DNA of 5,309 nucleotides from Quadrisphaera sp. (GTDB lineage Bacteria > Actinomycetota > Actinomycetes > Actinomycetales > Quadrisphaeraceae), in the NCBI GenBank assembly GCA_029258695.1, contig JARIBR010000289.1, positions 1-5,309 of the forward strand, given 5' to 3'. A model generated the notes under the pieces. It was given only the letters and a program-made list of their open reading frames with translations, was not told the origin of the DNA and searched no databases. Made by a program: the position numbers and the translations under genes. Positions 1-5,309 of the stretch are shown piece after piece; within the stretch, counting starts at the first letter, position 1, and each line of letters starts with the position of its first letter.

Positions 1-37
1 CTGCTGCGCGGCGCCCACGGGCTGCTGCGCACCACCG

Positions 38-125
38 GTCCGGGTGGCGGAATAGGCAGACGCGCTAGCTTGAGGTGCTAGTCCTCGCATAGAGGGTGGG
101 GGTTCAAGTCCCCCTCCGGACACCA
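38..125 (+). tRNA. tRNA-Leu, anticodon GAG, with encoded CCA
   Basis: The full class II cloverleaf can be drawn. The acceptor stem pairs 38-44 (GTCCGGG) with 115-121 (TCCGGAC), with one G-T wobble at the inner end. The anticodon stem pairs 65-69 with 77-81 (CTAGC/GCTAG) around the seven-base loop TTGAGGT, so the anticodon is GAG at 72-74, which reads CUC and CUU leucine codons. A long variable arm (82-97) has a CCTC/GAGG stem, as expected for tRNA-Leu. The T stem GGGGG/CCCCC (98-102, 110-114) encloses TTCAAGT. Base 122 is A, the usual leucine discriminator, and CCA is encoded at 123-125. CTC is a common codon in the neighbouring genes, so this would be a heavily used tRNA. No convincing promoter lies in the 37 bases upstream inside the window. 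Confidence 0.98.
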
Positions 126-187
126 CGTCCTTCTCGATGTCCGCCGCGCGGCCGGCGCCCACTACCGTGCCGCCCCCGAGACGTCCT
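126..187 (+). other. tRNA 3' trailer with short GC hairpins
   Basis: This gene-free stretch directly follows the tRNA CCA. It opens with a short pyrimidine-rich run (CGTCCTTCTC). It then has a small possible hairpin, CGCCG (142-146) pairing with CGGCG (153-157) around six bases, and an overlapping 10-base palindrome GCCGCGCGGC. These may help end the tRNA transcript, but no T tract follows, so a terminator is only a weak inference. I see no coding signal here. Confidence 0.3.
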
Positions 188-233
188 CCGCGTCACCGCC
201 ACGACGCCGAGGACGGCCGCAGCGGTGACGCGG
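188..233. terminator. 12-bp inverted repeat, likely bidirectional terminator
   Basis: The arms CCGCGTCACCGC (188-199) and GCGGTGACGCGG (222-233) are perfectly complementary over 12 bp. The 22-base spacer can itself fold (GCCG 206-209 with CGGC 214-217 around AGGA). The element sits between the + strand tRNA and the converging minus-strand gcdH, whose stop codon is only 8 bases away, so it is well placed to end transcription from both sides. Neither strand has a T tract after the stem, which is common for hairpins in GC-rich actinomycetes but lowers certainty. The right arm can also pair with the sequence just beyond it (GGTGAC 224-229 with GTCACC 233-238), giving a competing smaller hairpin. 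Confidence 0.5.
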
Positions 234-241
234 TCACCCGG

Positions 242-1468
242 TCAGGAGAAGGCCGGGATCCCCGTGATGGAGCGGCCCATGACCAGGGTGTGCACCTCGT
301 CGGTGCCCTCGTAGGTGCGCACCGACTCGAGGTTCTCCCCGTGGCGCATCGGCGAGTGGTCCAGCGTGACCCCGTTGCCGCCGAGCACCGTGCGCGCGCT
401 GCGGCACACCGCGATGGCGGAGCGGACGTTGTTGAGCTTGCCGAAGGAGATCTGCTCCGGCGCGAGTCGCCCGGCGTCCTTGAGGCGTCCGGTGCGCTCT
501 GCCACCAGCACGCCCTTCTGGATCTCCAGGACCATCTCGACGAGCTTGGCCTGCGTGAGCTGGAAGCTCGCGATGGGGGTGTCGAACTGCCGGCGCCCCA
601 GCGAGTACCGCAGGGCCGCCTCGTAGGAGTCCCTCGCGGCGCCCATCGCACCCCAGAGGATGCCGTAGCGGGCCTCGTTCAAGCAGGAGAAGGGCCCGCG
701 CAGACCGCGCGCGCCGGGCAGCAGGGCGTCGCCCGGCAGGGCGACGTCCTCGAAGGTGATGTCGCACTGGATGGAGGCGCGCATCGAGAGCTTCCCGGTG
801 ATGGGCGTGGCCGTGAACCCCTTCGCCGTCGTCGGCACGAGGAACCCGCGGATCCCCTCGTCGGTGCCGGCCCAGACCACGGCGACGTCGGCGATCGACG
901 CCAGCCCGATCCACCGCTTGGACCCGTTGAGCACCCACCCGTCGCCCGAGCGCACCGCGCGGGTCGCCATCGACGCGGGGTCGCTGCCGGCTCCCGGCTC
1001 GGTCAGGCCGAAGCAGCCGACCAGCTCGCCGGCGGCCATGCCCGGCAACCACGCCTGCTTCTGCTCCTCGGTGCCGAACTTGTGGATCGCGCTCATCGCC
1101 AGCGAGCCCTGCACCGAGACGAAGGTGCGCAGCCCGGAGTCCCCGGCCTCCAGCTCCATCGCCGCGAGCCCGTACTCCACCGCGGAGCGGCCCGCGCAGC
1201 CGTAGCCCTGCAGGTGCATGCCGAGCAGGCCGCGGGCGCCCATCTCCTTGACCAGCTCGACCGGGAAGTGCGCGCGCTCGTACCAGTCCGCGATGAACGG
1301 GCGGATCCGCTCGTCGACGAACTCGCGCACGCTGTCGCGCAGGGCGAGCTCCTCGGCGCTGAACAGCGCGTCGAGGTCGAGGTAGTCGACGGCGCGCTCC
1401 AGCAGCGGCTCCGACTCCCGGACGGGCGGCGGCGGAGCGTCGATCTCGGTGACGGCGGGGTCGGTCAT
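242..1468 (-). CDS. gcdH: glutaryl-CoA dehydrogenase (acyl-CoA dehydrogenase family)
   Basis: This 408-residue FAD enzyme is predicted to oxidise and decarboxylate glutaryl-CoA to crotonyl-CoA and CO2 in the cytoplasm, passing electrons to electron-transfer flavoprotein. The acyl-CoA dehydrogenase order is intact: helical N-terminal domain (about 35-150), the FAD/substrate signature FGLTEPGAGSDP (153-164), a beta domain to about 250, and a C-terminal helical domain. Glutaryl-specific marks are visible. The catalytic base is Glu387 in TYEGTDEVH, matching TYEGTHDIH in human GCDH. Arg114 and Ser118 in DSGLRTFVSV correspond to mature human Arg94 and Ser98, which bind the distal carboxylate, and Glu107 corresponds to Glu87. 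The C-terminal GRSITGIPAF also closely resembles the human end. The ATG overlaps the stop of the upstream CoA-transferase (ATGA), and AGGAGG lies 7 bases before it, so start and co-translation are well supported. The length is normal for the family. A related acyl-CoA dehydrogenase with another dicarboxylyl substrate is the main alternative. Confidence 0.93.
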   Translation of the reverse strand: MTDPAVTEIDAPPPPVRESEPLLERAVDYLDLDALFSAEELALRDSVREFVDERIRPFIADWYERAHFPVELVKEMGARGLLGMHLQGYGCAGRSAVEYGLAAMELEAGDSGLRTFVSVQGSLAMSAIHKFGTEEQKQAWLPGMAAGELVGCFGLTEPGAGSDPASMATRAVRSGDGWVLNGSKRWIGLASIADVAVVWAGTDEGIRGFLVPTTAKGFTATPITGKLSMRASIQCDITFEDVALPGDALLPGARGLRGPFSCLNEARYGILWGAMGAARDSYEAALRYSLGRRQFDTPIASFQLTQAKLVEMVLEIQKGVLVAERTGRLKDAGRLAPEQISFGKLNNVRSAIAVCRSARTVLGGNGVTLDHSPMRHGENLESVRTYEGTDEVHTLVMGRSITGIPAFS

Positions 1469-2670
1469 GGCAGGTCCTCCTCGTGGTGGCCGGGGTGCCC
1501 GGCGTCCGGCATCGTCCGGTCGGTGATCAGCTCGTCGCGCAGCTCGTCGGTGTGCTCCCCCAGGCGCGGCGGGGGGCGCCGGTAGACCGGCGGGCTCGCC
1601 GACAGCCGGATCGGGTCGGCCACCACGTCGACGGTGCGCTGGCCCTCGCCCACGGTGACCCGCCCCCCGACCCCGAGCCGCTCGGCGAGGTCGAAGGCGG
1701 CGGGCAGGTCGTTGACGGGCCCGCACGGCACCCCCAGCGGGGTCAGCAGGGCGAACCACTCCCCCGCGGTCCTCGTGCCCAGCCGCGCGGTGAGCAGCGC
1801 GGCGAGCTCGTCGACGTGGGCCACGCGGTCGGTGTTGGTGGCGAAGCGCGGGTGGTCGGCCACGTCGGGCAGCCCGAGGCCGCGGCACAGCGCGGAGAAC
1901 TGCTTGTCGTTGCCCACCGCGAGCGCCAGGGGGCGGTCGGCGGCGGGGAGGACCTCGTACGGGGCGATGGAGGGGTGACGGTTTCCCATGGCCCGGGGGA
2001 CCTGCCCCGCCGCGGTGTACGCGACCCCCTGGTTGACCAGGCTGGAGAGCAGGGTGGAGAGCAGGTCGACCTCCACGCGCTGGCCGGCGCCGGTCCGCTC
2101 CCGCTCGCGCAGGGCGGCGAGGACGCCGACGACGAGGTGGACCCCGGTGAGGACGTCCACGAGCGCCACGCCGGTCTTCGTGGGGTGGTCCTCGTCCTCC
2201 CCGGTGATGCTCATCAGCCCCCCGACGGCCTGCACGAGCAGGTCGTAGCCCGGCAGCGCGGCCCCGGCCCCGGCCCCGAACCCCGTCACCGAGCCGTAGA
2301 CCAGGCGGGGGTTGAGCGCGTGCACGTCGTCCCACCCCAGCCCGTGACGCTCCATGGTCCCGGGGCGGAAGTTCTCGAGCAGCACGTCGGCGCGGGCGAC
2401 GAGCGCGTCGACCACCTCGCGGTCGCCGGGGTCGGCGAGGTCGGCGACGAGAGAGCGCTTCCCGCGGTTGACGGAGAGGAAGTACGTGGCCTGGTCGCCG
2501 GCGAACGGCGGCCCCCAGGAACGGGTCTCGTCCCCGGCGCCGGGACGCTCGACCTTGACGACGTCGGCGCCGAGGTCGGCGAGGAGCATCGAGGCGTACG
2601 GGGCGGCGAGCACACGGCCGAAGTCCGCGACGATCACGCCGCGCAACGGCGCCGCGGAGGGCGCGTCCAC
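1465..2670 (-). CDS. family III CoA-transferase (CaiB/BaiF type), probably glutarate CoA-transferase
   Basis: The 401-residue product belongs to the formyl-CoA transferase/CaiB/BaiF family, which moves CoA between carboxylic acids through an aspartyl-CoA anhydride intermediate. Visible signatures are the N-terminal RVLAAPYASMLLADLGADVVKVERP (family CoA-binding region, about 19-43), NRGKRSLVADL (68-78), LLENFRPGTMERHGLG (97-112), and PTKTGVALVDVLTG (163-176). Asp172 in the last of these is the expected catalytic aspartate (Asp169 in formyl-CoA transferase). The C-terminal HPRFATNTDRV (273-283) and GVPCGPVND (313-321) are also family hallmarks. It is first in an operon with gcdH, overlapping it by four bases, and its last codons contain the gcdH ribosome binding site. 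That pairing, also known in proteobacterial gcdH-gcdG loci and mirrored by human SUGCT, points to glutarate activation; the substrate remains an inference. I chose the GTG at 2670 because GGAGG sits 7 bases upstream; the longer frame to a GTG at 2709 has a badly placed ribosome site and weaker codon bias. Confidence 0.9.
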   Translation of the reverse strand: MDAPSAAPLRGVIVADFGRVLAAPYASMLLADLGADVVKVERPGAGDETRSWGPPFAGDQATYFLSVNRGKRSLVADLADPGDREVVDALVARADVLLENFRPGTMERHGLGWDDVHALNPRLVYGSVTGFGAGAGAALPGYDLLVQAVGGLMSITGEDEDHPTKTGVALVDVLTGVHLVVGVLAALRERERTGAGQRVEVDLLSTLLSSLVNQGVAYTAAGQVPRAMGNRHPSIAPYEVLPAADRPLALAVGNDKQFSALCRGLGLPDVADHPRFATNTDRVAHVDELAALLTARLGTRTAGEWFALLTPLGVPCGPVNDLPAAFDLAERLGVGGRVTVGEGQRTVDVVADPIRLSASPPVYRRPPPRLGEHTDELRDELITDRTMPDAGHPGHHEEDLP

Positions 2671-2677
2671 CGGTGGG

Positions 2678-2685
2678 CCTCCCTC
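2678..2685 (-). promoter_or_regulatory. ribosome binding site fixing the CoA-transferase start
   Basis: Read on the minus strand this is GAGGGAGG, with its GGAGG core (2678-2682) seven bases before the GTG at 2670. It decides the start: the upstream in-frame GTG at 2709 has only GAGGGT pressed directly against it. Four of the thirteen intervening codons end in A or T, unlike the gene body. Confidence 0.7.
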
Positions 2686-2793
2686 GTCGTCGACACCCCA
2701 TGACAGCACACCCTCGCGTCATCGCACCAGCGCGGACGCCACGACGTACCGTCGCCCACGACCTCATCGCCAGCCCGCCAGCGCCGACCCCTC

Positions 2794-2798
2794 GGGAG
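2794..2798 (+). promoter_or_regulatory. ribosome binding site supporting the deacetylase start
   Basis: GGGAG lies six bases before the GTG at 2805. The alternative ATG at 2700 and GTG at 2673 lack any Shine-Dalgarno-like sequence at a useful distance. Between 2700 and 2804 about 10 of 34 codons end in A or T, compared with very few in the conserved gene body, so that part is more likely leader than coding. Confidence 0.55.
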
Positions 2799-2804
2799 CC
2801 CGCC

Positions 2805-3536
2805 GTGCCAGAGCCCCTGCCCGACCACGACGTCGAGCGCGCCCTCGTCGTGGTGGCGCACCCCGACGACGCCGACTTCGGCGCTGGCGGCACCGTCGCC
2901 TCCTGGACCGACGCCGGCATCGCCGTGACGTACCTGCTGTGCACCTACGGCGACCAGGGCGGGTTCGACGACACGCCGCGCGAGCAGGTCCCCGGCATCC
3001 GCGAGGCGGAGCAGCGGGCGGCCGCGGCGCACGTGGGGGTGGGCGACGTCCGCTTCCTGGAGGGATACTCCGACGGCTCCCTCGACCCGGACCGCGCGCT
3101 GCAGCGCGACATCTGCGCGGTGGTGCGCCGCGTGCGGCCCCAGCGGGTGCTGATGCAGAGCCCGCAGCGGTGGTGGGAGCGCATCGGCGCGAGCCACCCG
3201 GACCACCTGGCCGCCGGGGAGGCCACCATCCGCGCCCTGTACCCGGCGGCCCGCAACCCCTTCGCGTTCCCCGACCTGCTCGCCGAGCAGGGCCTGCAGC
3301 CGTGGACGGTGGCGGAGGCGTGGGTGATGGCCGACGAGCGGGCGGACCACCACGTCGACATCACCGCGACGTTCCCCCGCAAGCTCGACGCGCTGCGCGC
3401 CCACGCCAGCCAGACCGCCCACCTGGGTGACGGCCTCGAGGAGCGGCTGCGGACGTGGGGCGCGAGCCTCGCTCAGGACGCCGGCTGGGAGCCGGGGCGC
3501 CTGGCCGAGGTCTTCCGGGTGGTGCCCACCGCCTGA
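2805..3536 (+). CDS. PIG-L/LmbE family zinc-dependent deacetylase
   Basis: The 243-residue protein is a complete member of the PIG-L/LmbE family, which removes acetyl groups from N-acetylglucosamine-type sugars and related amides. The motif VVVAHPDDADFGAGGT (15-30) supplies His19, Asp21 and Asp22, and SHPDH (130-134) supplies His131 and His134. By analogy with MshB (His13, Asp15, Asp16, His144, His147), His19, Asp22 and His134 bind zinc, Asp21 is the general base and His131 assists catalysis. No signal peptide or membrane segment is visible, so it should be cytoplasmic. At 243 residues it is clearly shorter than the mycothiol enzymes MshB and Mca (roughly 290-300), so those assignments are unlikely and the substrate is unknown. 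It is divergent from the glutarate operon and followed after 78 bases by a glutamate dehydrogenase on the same strand. The start is GTG at 2805; a longer version from ATG 2700 (278 residues) cannot be excluded. Confidence 0.88.
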   Translation: MPEPLPDHDVERALVVVAHPDDADFGAGGTVASWTDAGIAVTYLLCTYGDQGGFDDTPREQVPGIREAEQRAAAAHVGVGDVRFLEGYSDGSLDPDRALQRDICAVVRRVRPQRVLMQSPQRWWERIGASHPDHLAAGEATIRALYPAARNPFAFPDLLAEQGLQPWTVAEAWVMADERADHHVDITATFPRKLDALRAHASQTAHLGDGLEERLRTWGASLAQDAGWEPGRLAEVFRVVPTA

Positions 3537-3542
3537 TGACCC

Positions 3543-3572
3543 CGCGCGGCGGTGTCGGCGAGGCGCCGCGCG
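3543..3572 (+). terminator. GC-rich hairpin after the deacetylase gene
   Basis: CGCGCGGCG (3543-3551) and CGCCGCGCG (3564-3572) form a perfect 9-bp stem around a 12-base loop, beginning six bases after the deacetylase stop codon. It lacks a following T tract, so it may be a weak or Rho-assisted terminator, or an attenuating structure ahead of the glutamate dehydrogenase gene. If it terminates, the dehydrogenase must use a promoter within about 40 bases. The only faint candidate is AAGGAT (3583-3588), a one-mismatch TAGGAT-like -10 with no visible -35. Confidence 0.4.
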
Positions 3573-3614
3573 CGCGGCCTGGAAGGATGACCGACGACGA
3601 CAGGGAGGTCGCTG

Positions 3615-5309
3615 ATGACCGCAGAGCTCGATGACCAGACCGCACCCCGCCCGCGGACGGAGGGGTCGGCCCGCCGCGAGGTGCTCGCCCGTGCGGCCGC
3701 GGCCGCGCAGGAGGCGGGCACCGACGTGCCCGGGAGCGAGCTCGCGCCGCTGCTGGCGCGCTTCTACCGCTTCGTCGCCGACGAGGACCTCCTCGGGCGC
3801 GAGCCGGGAGACCTCGCCGGCGCAGCGCTGAGCCACCGCGCCTTCGCCGCTCGCCGCCCCGCCGGCACGGCCCTGGTGCGCACGCTCAACCCCGCCCCCG
3901 AGCAGGACGGCTGGGGCTCGCGGCGGACGGTGGTCGAGGTCGTCACCGACGACATGCCCTTCCTCGTGGACTCGGTGACCGCCGAGCTGGAGCGCCGGGG
4001 TCACGAGATCTCCCTGCTCGTCCACCCCGCCCTCGTCGTGCGGCGCGACGGCGAGGGTTCCCTCGCCGAGGTCCTGGACGCCAGCGCCGCCGCGCTGCCG
4101 ACCGGGACCCGGGACGAGACCTGGCCCGACGACGCGCTGGTCGAGTCCTGGATGCACCTGGAGATCGACCGCGAGAGCGACCCCGAGGTGCTGGCCGCGC
4201 TCGAGACGTCGATCGCGGACGTGCTCGAGGACGTGCGCGCCGCCGTCGAGGACTGGGCGGCGATGCGCGAGGTCGCGGTCGCCACGGCGGACGGGCTGGA
4301 CGCCGACCCCCCCGAGGGCCTCGCGGACGAGGCCGGGGACGCCGCGCGCCTGCTGCGCTGGCTCGCGGACGACAACTTCACGTTCCTGGGCTACCGCGAG
4401 TACGTCCTGGACGTCGTCGACGACGAGGACGTCCTGCGCGCGGTGCCCGGCACGGGGCTGGGGACGCTGCGCACCGAGCGCACGGGGCGGCGGGCCGCCG
4501 TCGCCGCGCAGGAGGGCCGGGACGACGCGAGCGACAGCTTCGCGCGCCTGCCGCGCGAGGTGCGCGCCCGTGCCCGGCAGCGTCAGGTCCTCATCCTCAC
4601 CAAGGCCAACTCCCGCGCGACGGTGCACCGGCCGGTCTACCTCGACTACGTGGGCGTCAAGACCTTCGACGCCAGCGGCGCCGTGACCGGCGAGCGGCGC
4701 TTCATCGGCCTCTTCGCGTCGGTGGCCTACACCGAGAGCGTTCGCCAGGTGCCCGTCCTCGACGTGAAGAGCGCGGCGGTGATGGCGCGCAGCGGTTTCG
4801 CCCCGGACTCCCACTCGGGCAAGGACCTGCACACCGTCCTGGAGACGTACCCGCGCGACGAGCTGTTCCAGATGTCGGTCGACCAGCTCTACGACACCGC
4901 GATGGCCGTCGTGCGCCTGCACGAGCGCCGCCGGACCCTGGTCTTCCTGCGGCCGGACGAGTACGGGCGCTTCGAGTCCGCGGTGGTGTACCTGCCGCGG
5001 GACCGTTACAACACCGCGGTCCGTCTGCGCGTGCAGGGCGTGCTCGAGGAGGCCTTCGGGGCGCAGTCCTCGGACTGGACGACGAACGTCAGCGAGTCGG
5101 TGCTCGCTCGCATCCACTTCACCCTGCGGATGGCCCCGGGCCACGACCTGCCCGTGGTCGACGCCGCGGAGCTGCAGCGCCGCGTCGCGGAGGCCACCCG
5201 CACCTGGGACGAGGACCTCGCCGACGCCCTCGACGAGGCGCTCGGCGAGGAGCCGGCGGCCGCCCTGCGCGCCGCCTGGGGCCGCGGGCTGCCGGAGGCC
5301 TACAAGGAG
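3615..5309 (+). CDS. gdh: NAD-specific glutamate dehydrogenase, 180-kDa class (5' part, cut by window edge)
   Basis: The frame stays open for 565 codons to the last base, so this is the N-terminal third of a protein usually about 1,600 residues long. Family members convert L-glutamate, NAD+ and water to 2-oxoglutarate, ammonium and NADH, generally in the catabolic direction. Characteristic segments are VVTDDMPFLVDSVTAELERRG (109-129), LLRWLADDNFTFLGYREY (246-263), HRPVYLDYVGVKTFD (338-352), GERRFIGLFASVAYTES (359-375), then GFAPDSHSGKDL (394-405) and ETYPRDELFQ (410-419). They belong to the regulatory N-terminal segment with ACT-like domains; the catalytic dehydrogenase domain lies outside the window, so its integrity cannot be judged. 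ATG 3615 is preceded by AGGGAGG (3602-3608) with six bases between GGAGG and the start, which is convincing. The frame has no stops and strong G/C third-position bias throughout. The gene follows the deacetylase by 78 bases, so co-transcription is possible but a hairpin lies between. Confidence 0.95.
   Translation, partial: MTAELDDQTAPRPRTEGSARREVLARAAAAAQEAGTDVPGSELAPLLARFYRFVADEDLLGREPGDLAGAALSHRAFAARRPAGTALVRTLNPAPEQDGWGSRRTVVEVVTDDMPFLVDSVTAELERRGHEISLLVHPALVVRRDGEGSLAEVLDASAAALPTGTRDETWPDDALVESWMHLEIDRESDPEVLAALETSIADVLEDVRAAVEDWAAMREVAVATADGLDADPPEGLADEAGDAARLLRWLADDNFTFLGYREYVLDVVDDEDVLRAVPGTGLGTLRTERTGRRAAVAAQEGRDDASDSFARLPREVRARARQRQVLILTKANSRATVHRPVYLDYVGVKTFDASGAVTGERRFIGLFASVAYTESVRQVPVLDVKSAAVMARSGFAPDSHSGKDLHTVLETYPRDELFQMSVDQLYDTAMAVVRLHERRRTLVFLRPDEYGRFESAVVYLPRDRYNTAVRLRVQGVLEEAFGAQSSDWTTNVSESVLARIHFTLRMAPGHDLPVVDAAELQRRVAEATRTWDEDLADALDEALGEEPAAALRAAWGRGLPEAYKE

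Larger units (their letters stand above)
2671..2804. promoter_or_regulatory. divergent intergenic region with two small dyads
   Basis: This stretch separates two divergent starts and so should hold promoters for both the glutarate operon (minus) and the deacetylase (plus). Two short dyads are visible near its middle: ATGAC (2700-2704) with GTCAT (2718-2722), arms 13 bases apart, and CGACG-TAC-CGTCG (2742-2754). Either could be an operator for an unseen regulator. The hexamer TACCGT (2747-2752, + strand) fits a loose TAnnnT -10 box and lies within the second dyad, but I see no matching -35 element. No promoter can be assigned firmly on either strand. Confidence 0.4.

Noticed and set aside
38..241. 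tRNA-Leu as an integration site for a mobile element
   Set aside because: I see no second copy of the tRNA 3' end in the window, and no integrase or phage-like gene; the neighbouring genes look like ordinary chromosomal metabolism.
137..1585. 482-codon + strand frame opposite gcdH
   Set aside because: It begins just after the tRNA, runs antisense to a clearly conserved dehydrogenase, has a low-complexity Arg/Gly/Val/His-rich composition and shows no family motif.
1483..2703. 406-codon + strand frame opposite the CoA-transferase
   Set aside because: It is antisense to a gene with intact catalytic motifs, and its composition is typical of a GC-rich shadow frame.
2673..2804. 44-residue N-terminal extension of the deacetylase from GTG 2673 or ATG 2700
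   Set aside because: There is no ribosome site, codon bias is weaker, and the extension adds Pro/Arg/Ala-rich sequence before the conserved family start. The shorter GTG 2805 start has GGGAG at a proper distance.
1469..2944. Upstream extension of the gcdH frame to about 900 codons
   Set aside because: Upstream of ATG 1468 the frame is a shifted reading of the CoA-transferase and translates to Arg/Gly/Ala-rich sequence without motifs. A strong ribosome site marks the internal ATG, so this is not a fusion protein.
3427..3615. 62-codon + strand frame overlapping the deacetylase end
   Set aside because: Most of it lies out of frame inside the deacetylase C-terminus, with no ribosome site and Arg/Ser/Gly-rich shadow composition.
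2634..5144. 836-codon open frame on the minus strand, antisense to the deacetylase and glutamate dehydrogenase
   Set aside because: It is a shadow of strongly G/C-biased sense codons. Its product is rich in Arg, Gly, Val, His and Gln without any recognisable domain, while the sense frames carry conserved family motifs.

Overview
This window looks like chromosome from a very GC-rich actinomycete. Codon third positions are almost all G or C, long spurious open frames run antisense to every gene, and the protein types fit: a 180-kDa-class NAD-glutamate dehydrogenase, an actinobacterial-style PIG-L deacetylase and a glutaryl-CoA dehydrogenase. I cannot name the genus from sequence alone.

Layout, left to right. 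A complete tRNA-Leu(GAG) with encoded CCA lies on the + strand at 38-125. A 116-base spacer (126-241) follows and contains a perfect 12-bp inverted repeat. Next comes a two-gene minus-strand operon, transcribed from about 2670 down to 242: a family III (CaiB/BaiF-type) CoA-transferase, then a glutaryl-CoA dehydrogenase, joined by a 4-base ATGA overlap. A 134-base divergent intergenic region (2671-2804) separates this operon from a + strand PIG-L/LmbE-type zinc deacetylase (2805-3536). After a 78-base gap with a GC-rich hairpin, the + strand carries the first 565 codons of a large NAD-dependent glutamate dehydrogenase, which runs off the right edge.

How the genes fit together. The CoA-transferase and dehydrogenase are best read as a glutarate-use module. 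The transferase would load CoA onto glutarate (succinyl-CoA is the usual donor in known glutarate transferases), and the dehydrogenase would oxidise and decarboxylate glutaryl-CoA to crotonyl-CoA, the end of lysine-type catabolism. The glutamate dehydrogenase links glutamate to 2-oxoglutarate and ammonium. A shared role in nitrogen/carbon amino-acid catabolism is possible, but adjacency is the only evidence. The PIG-L protein has a complete metal site, but its substrate cannot be read from the sequence.

I found no mobile element, CRISPR array or clearly new system. The unexplained structure is small: overlapping inverted repeats between the tRNA and gcdH, short dyads in the divergent intergenic region, and a cluster of four GATGACC heptamers with a possible 32-codon reading frame bridging the deacetylase stop and the glutamate dehydrogenase start.
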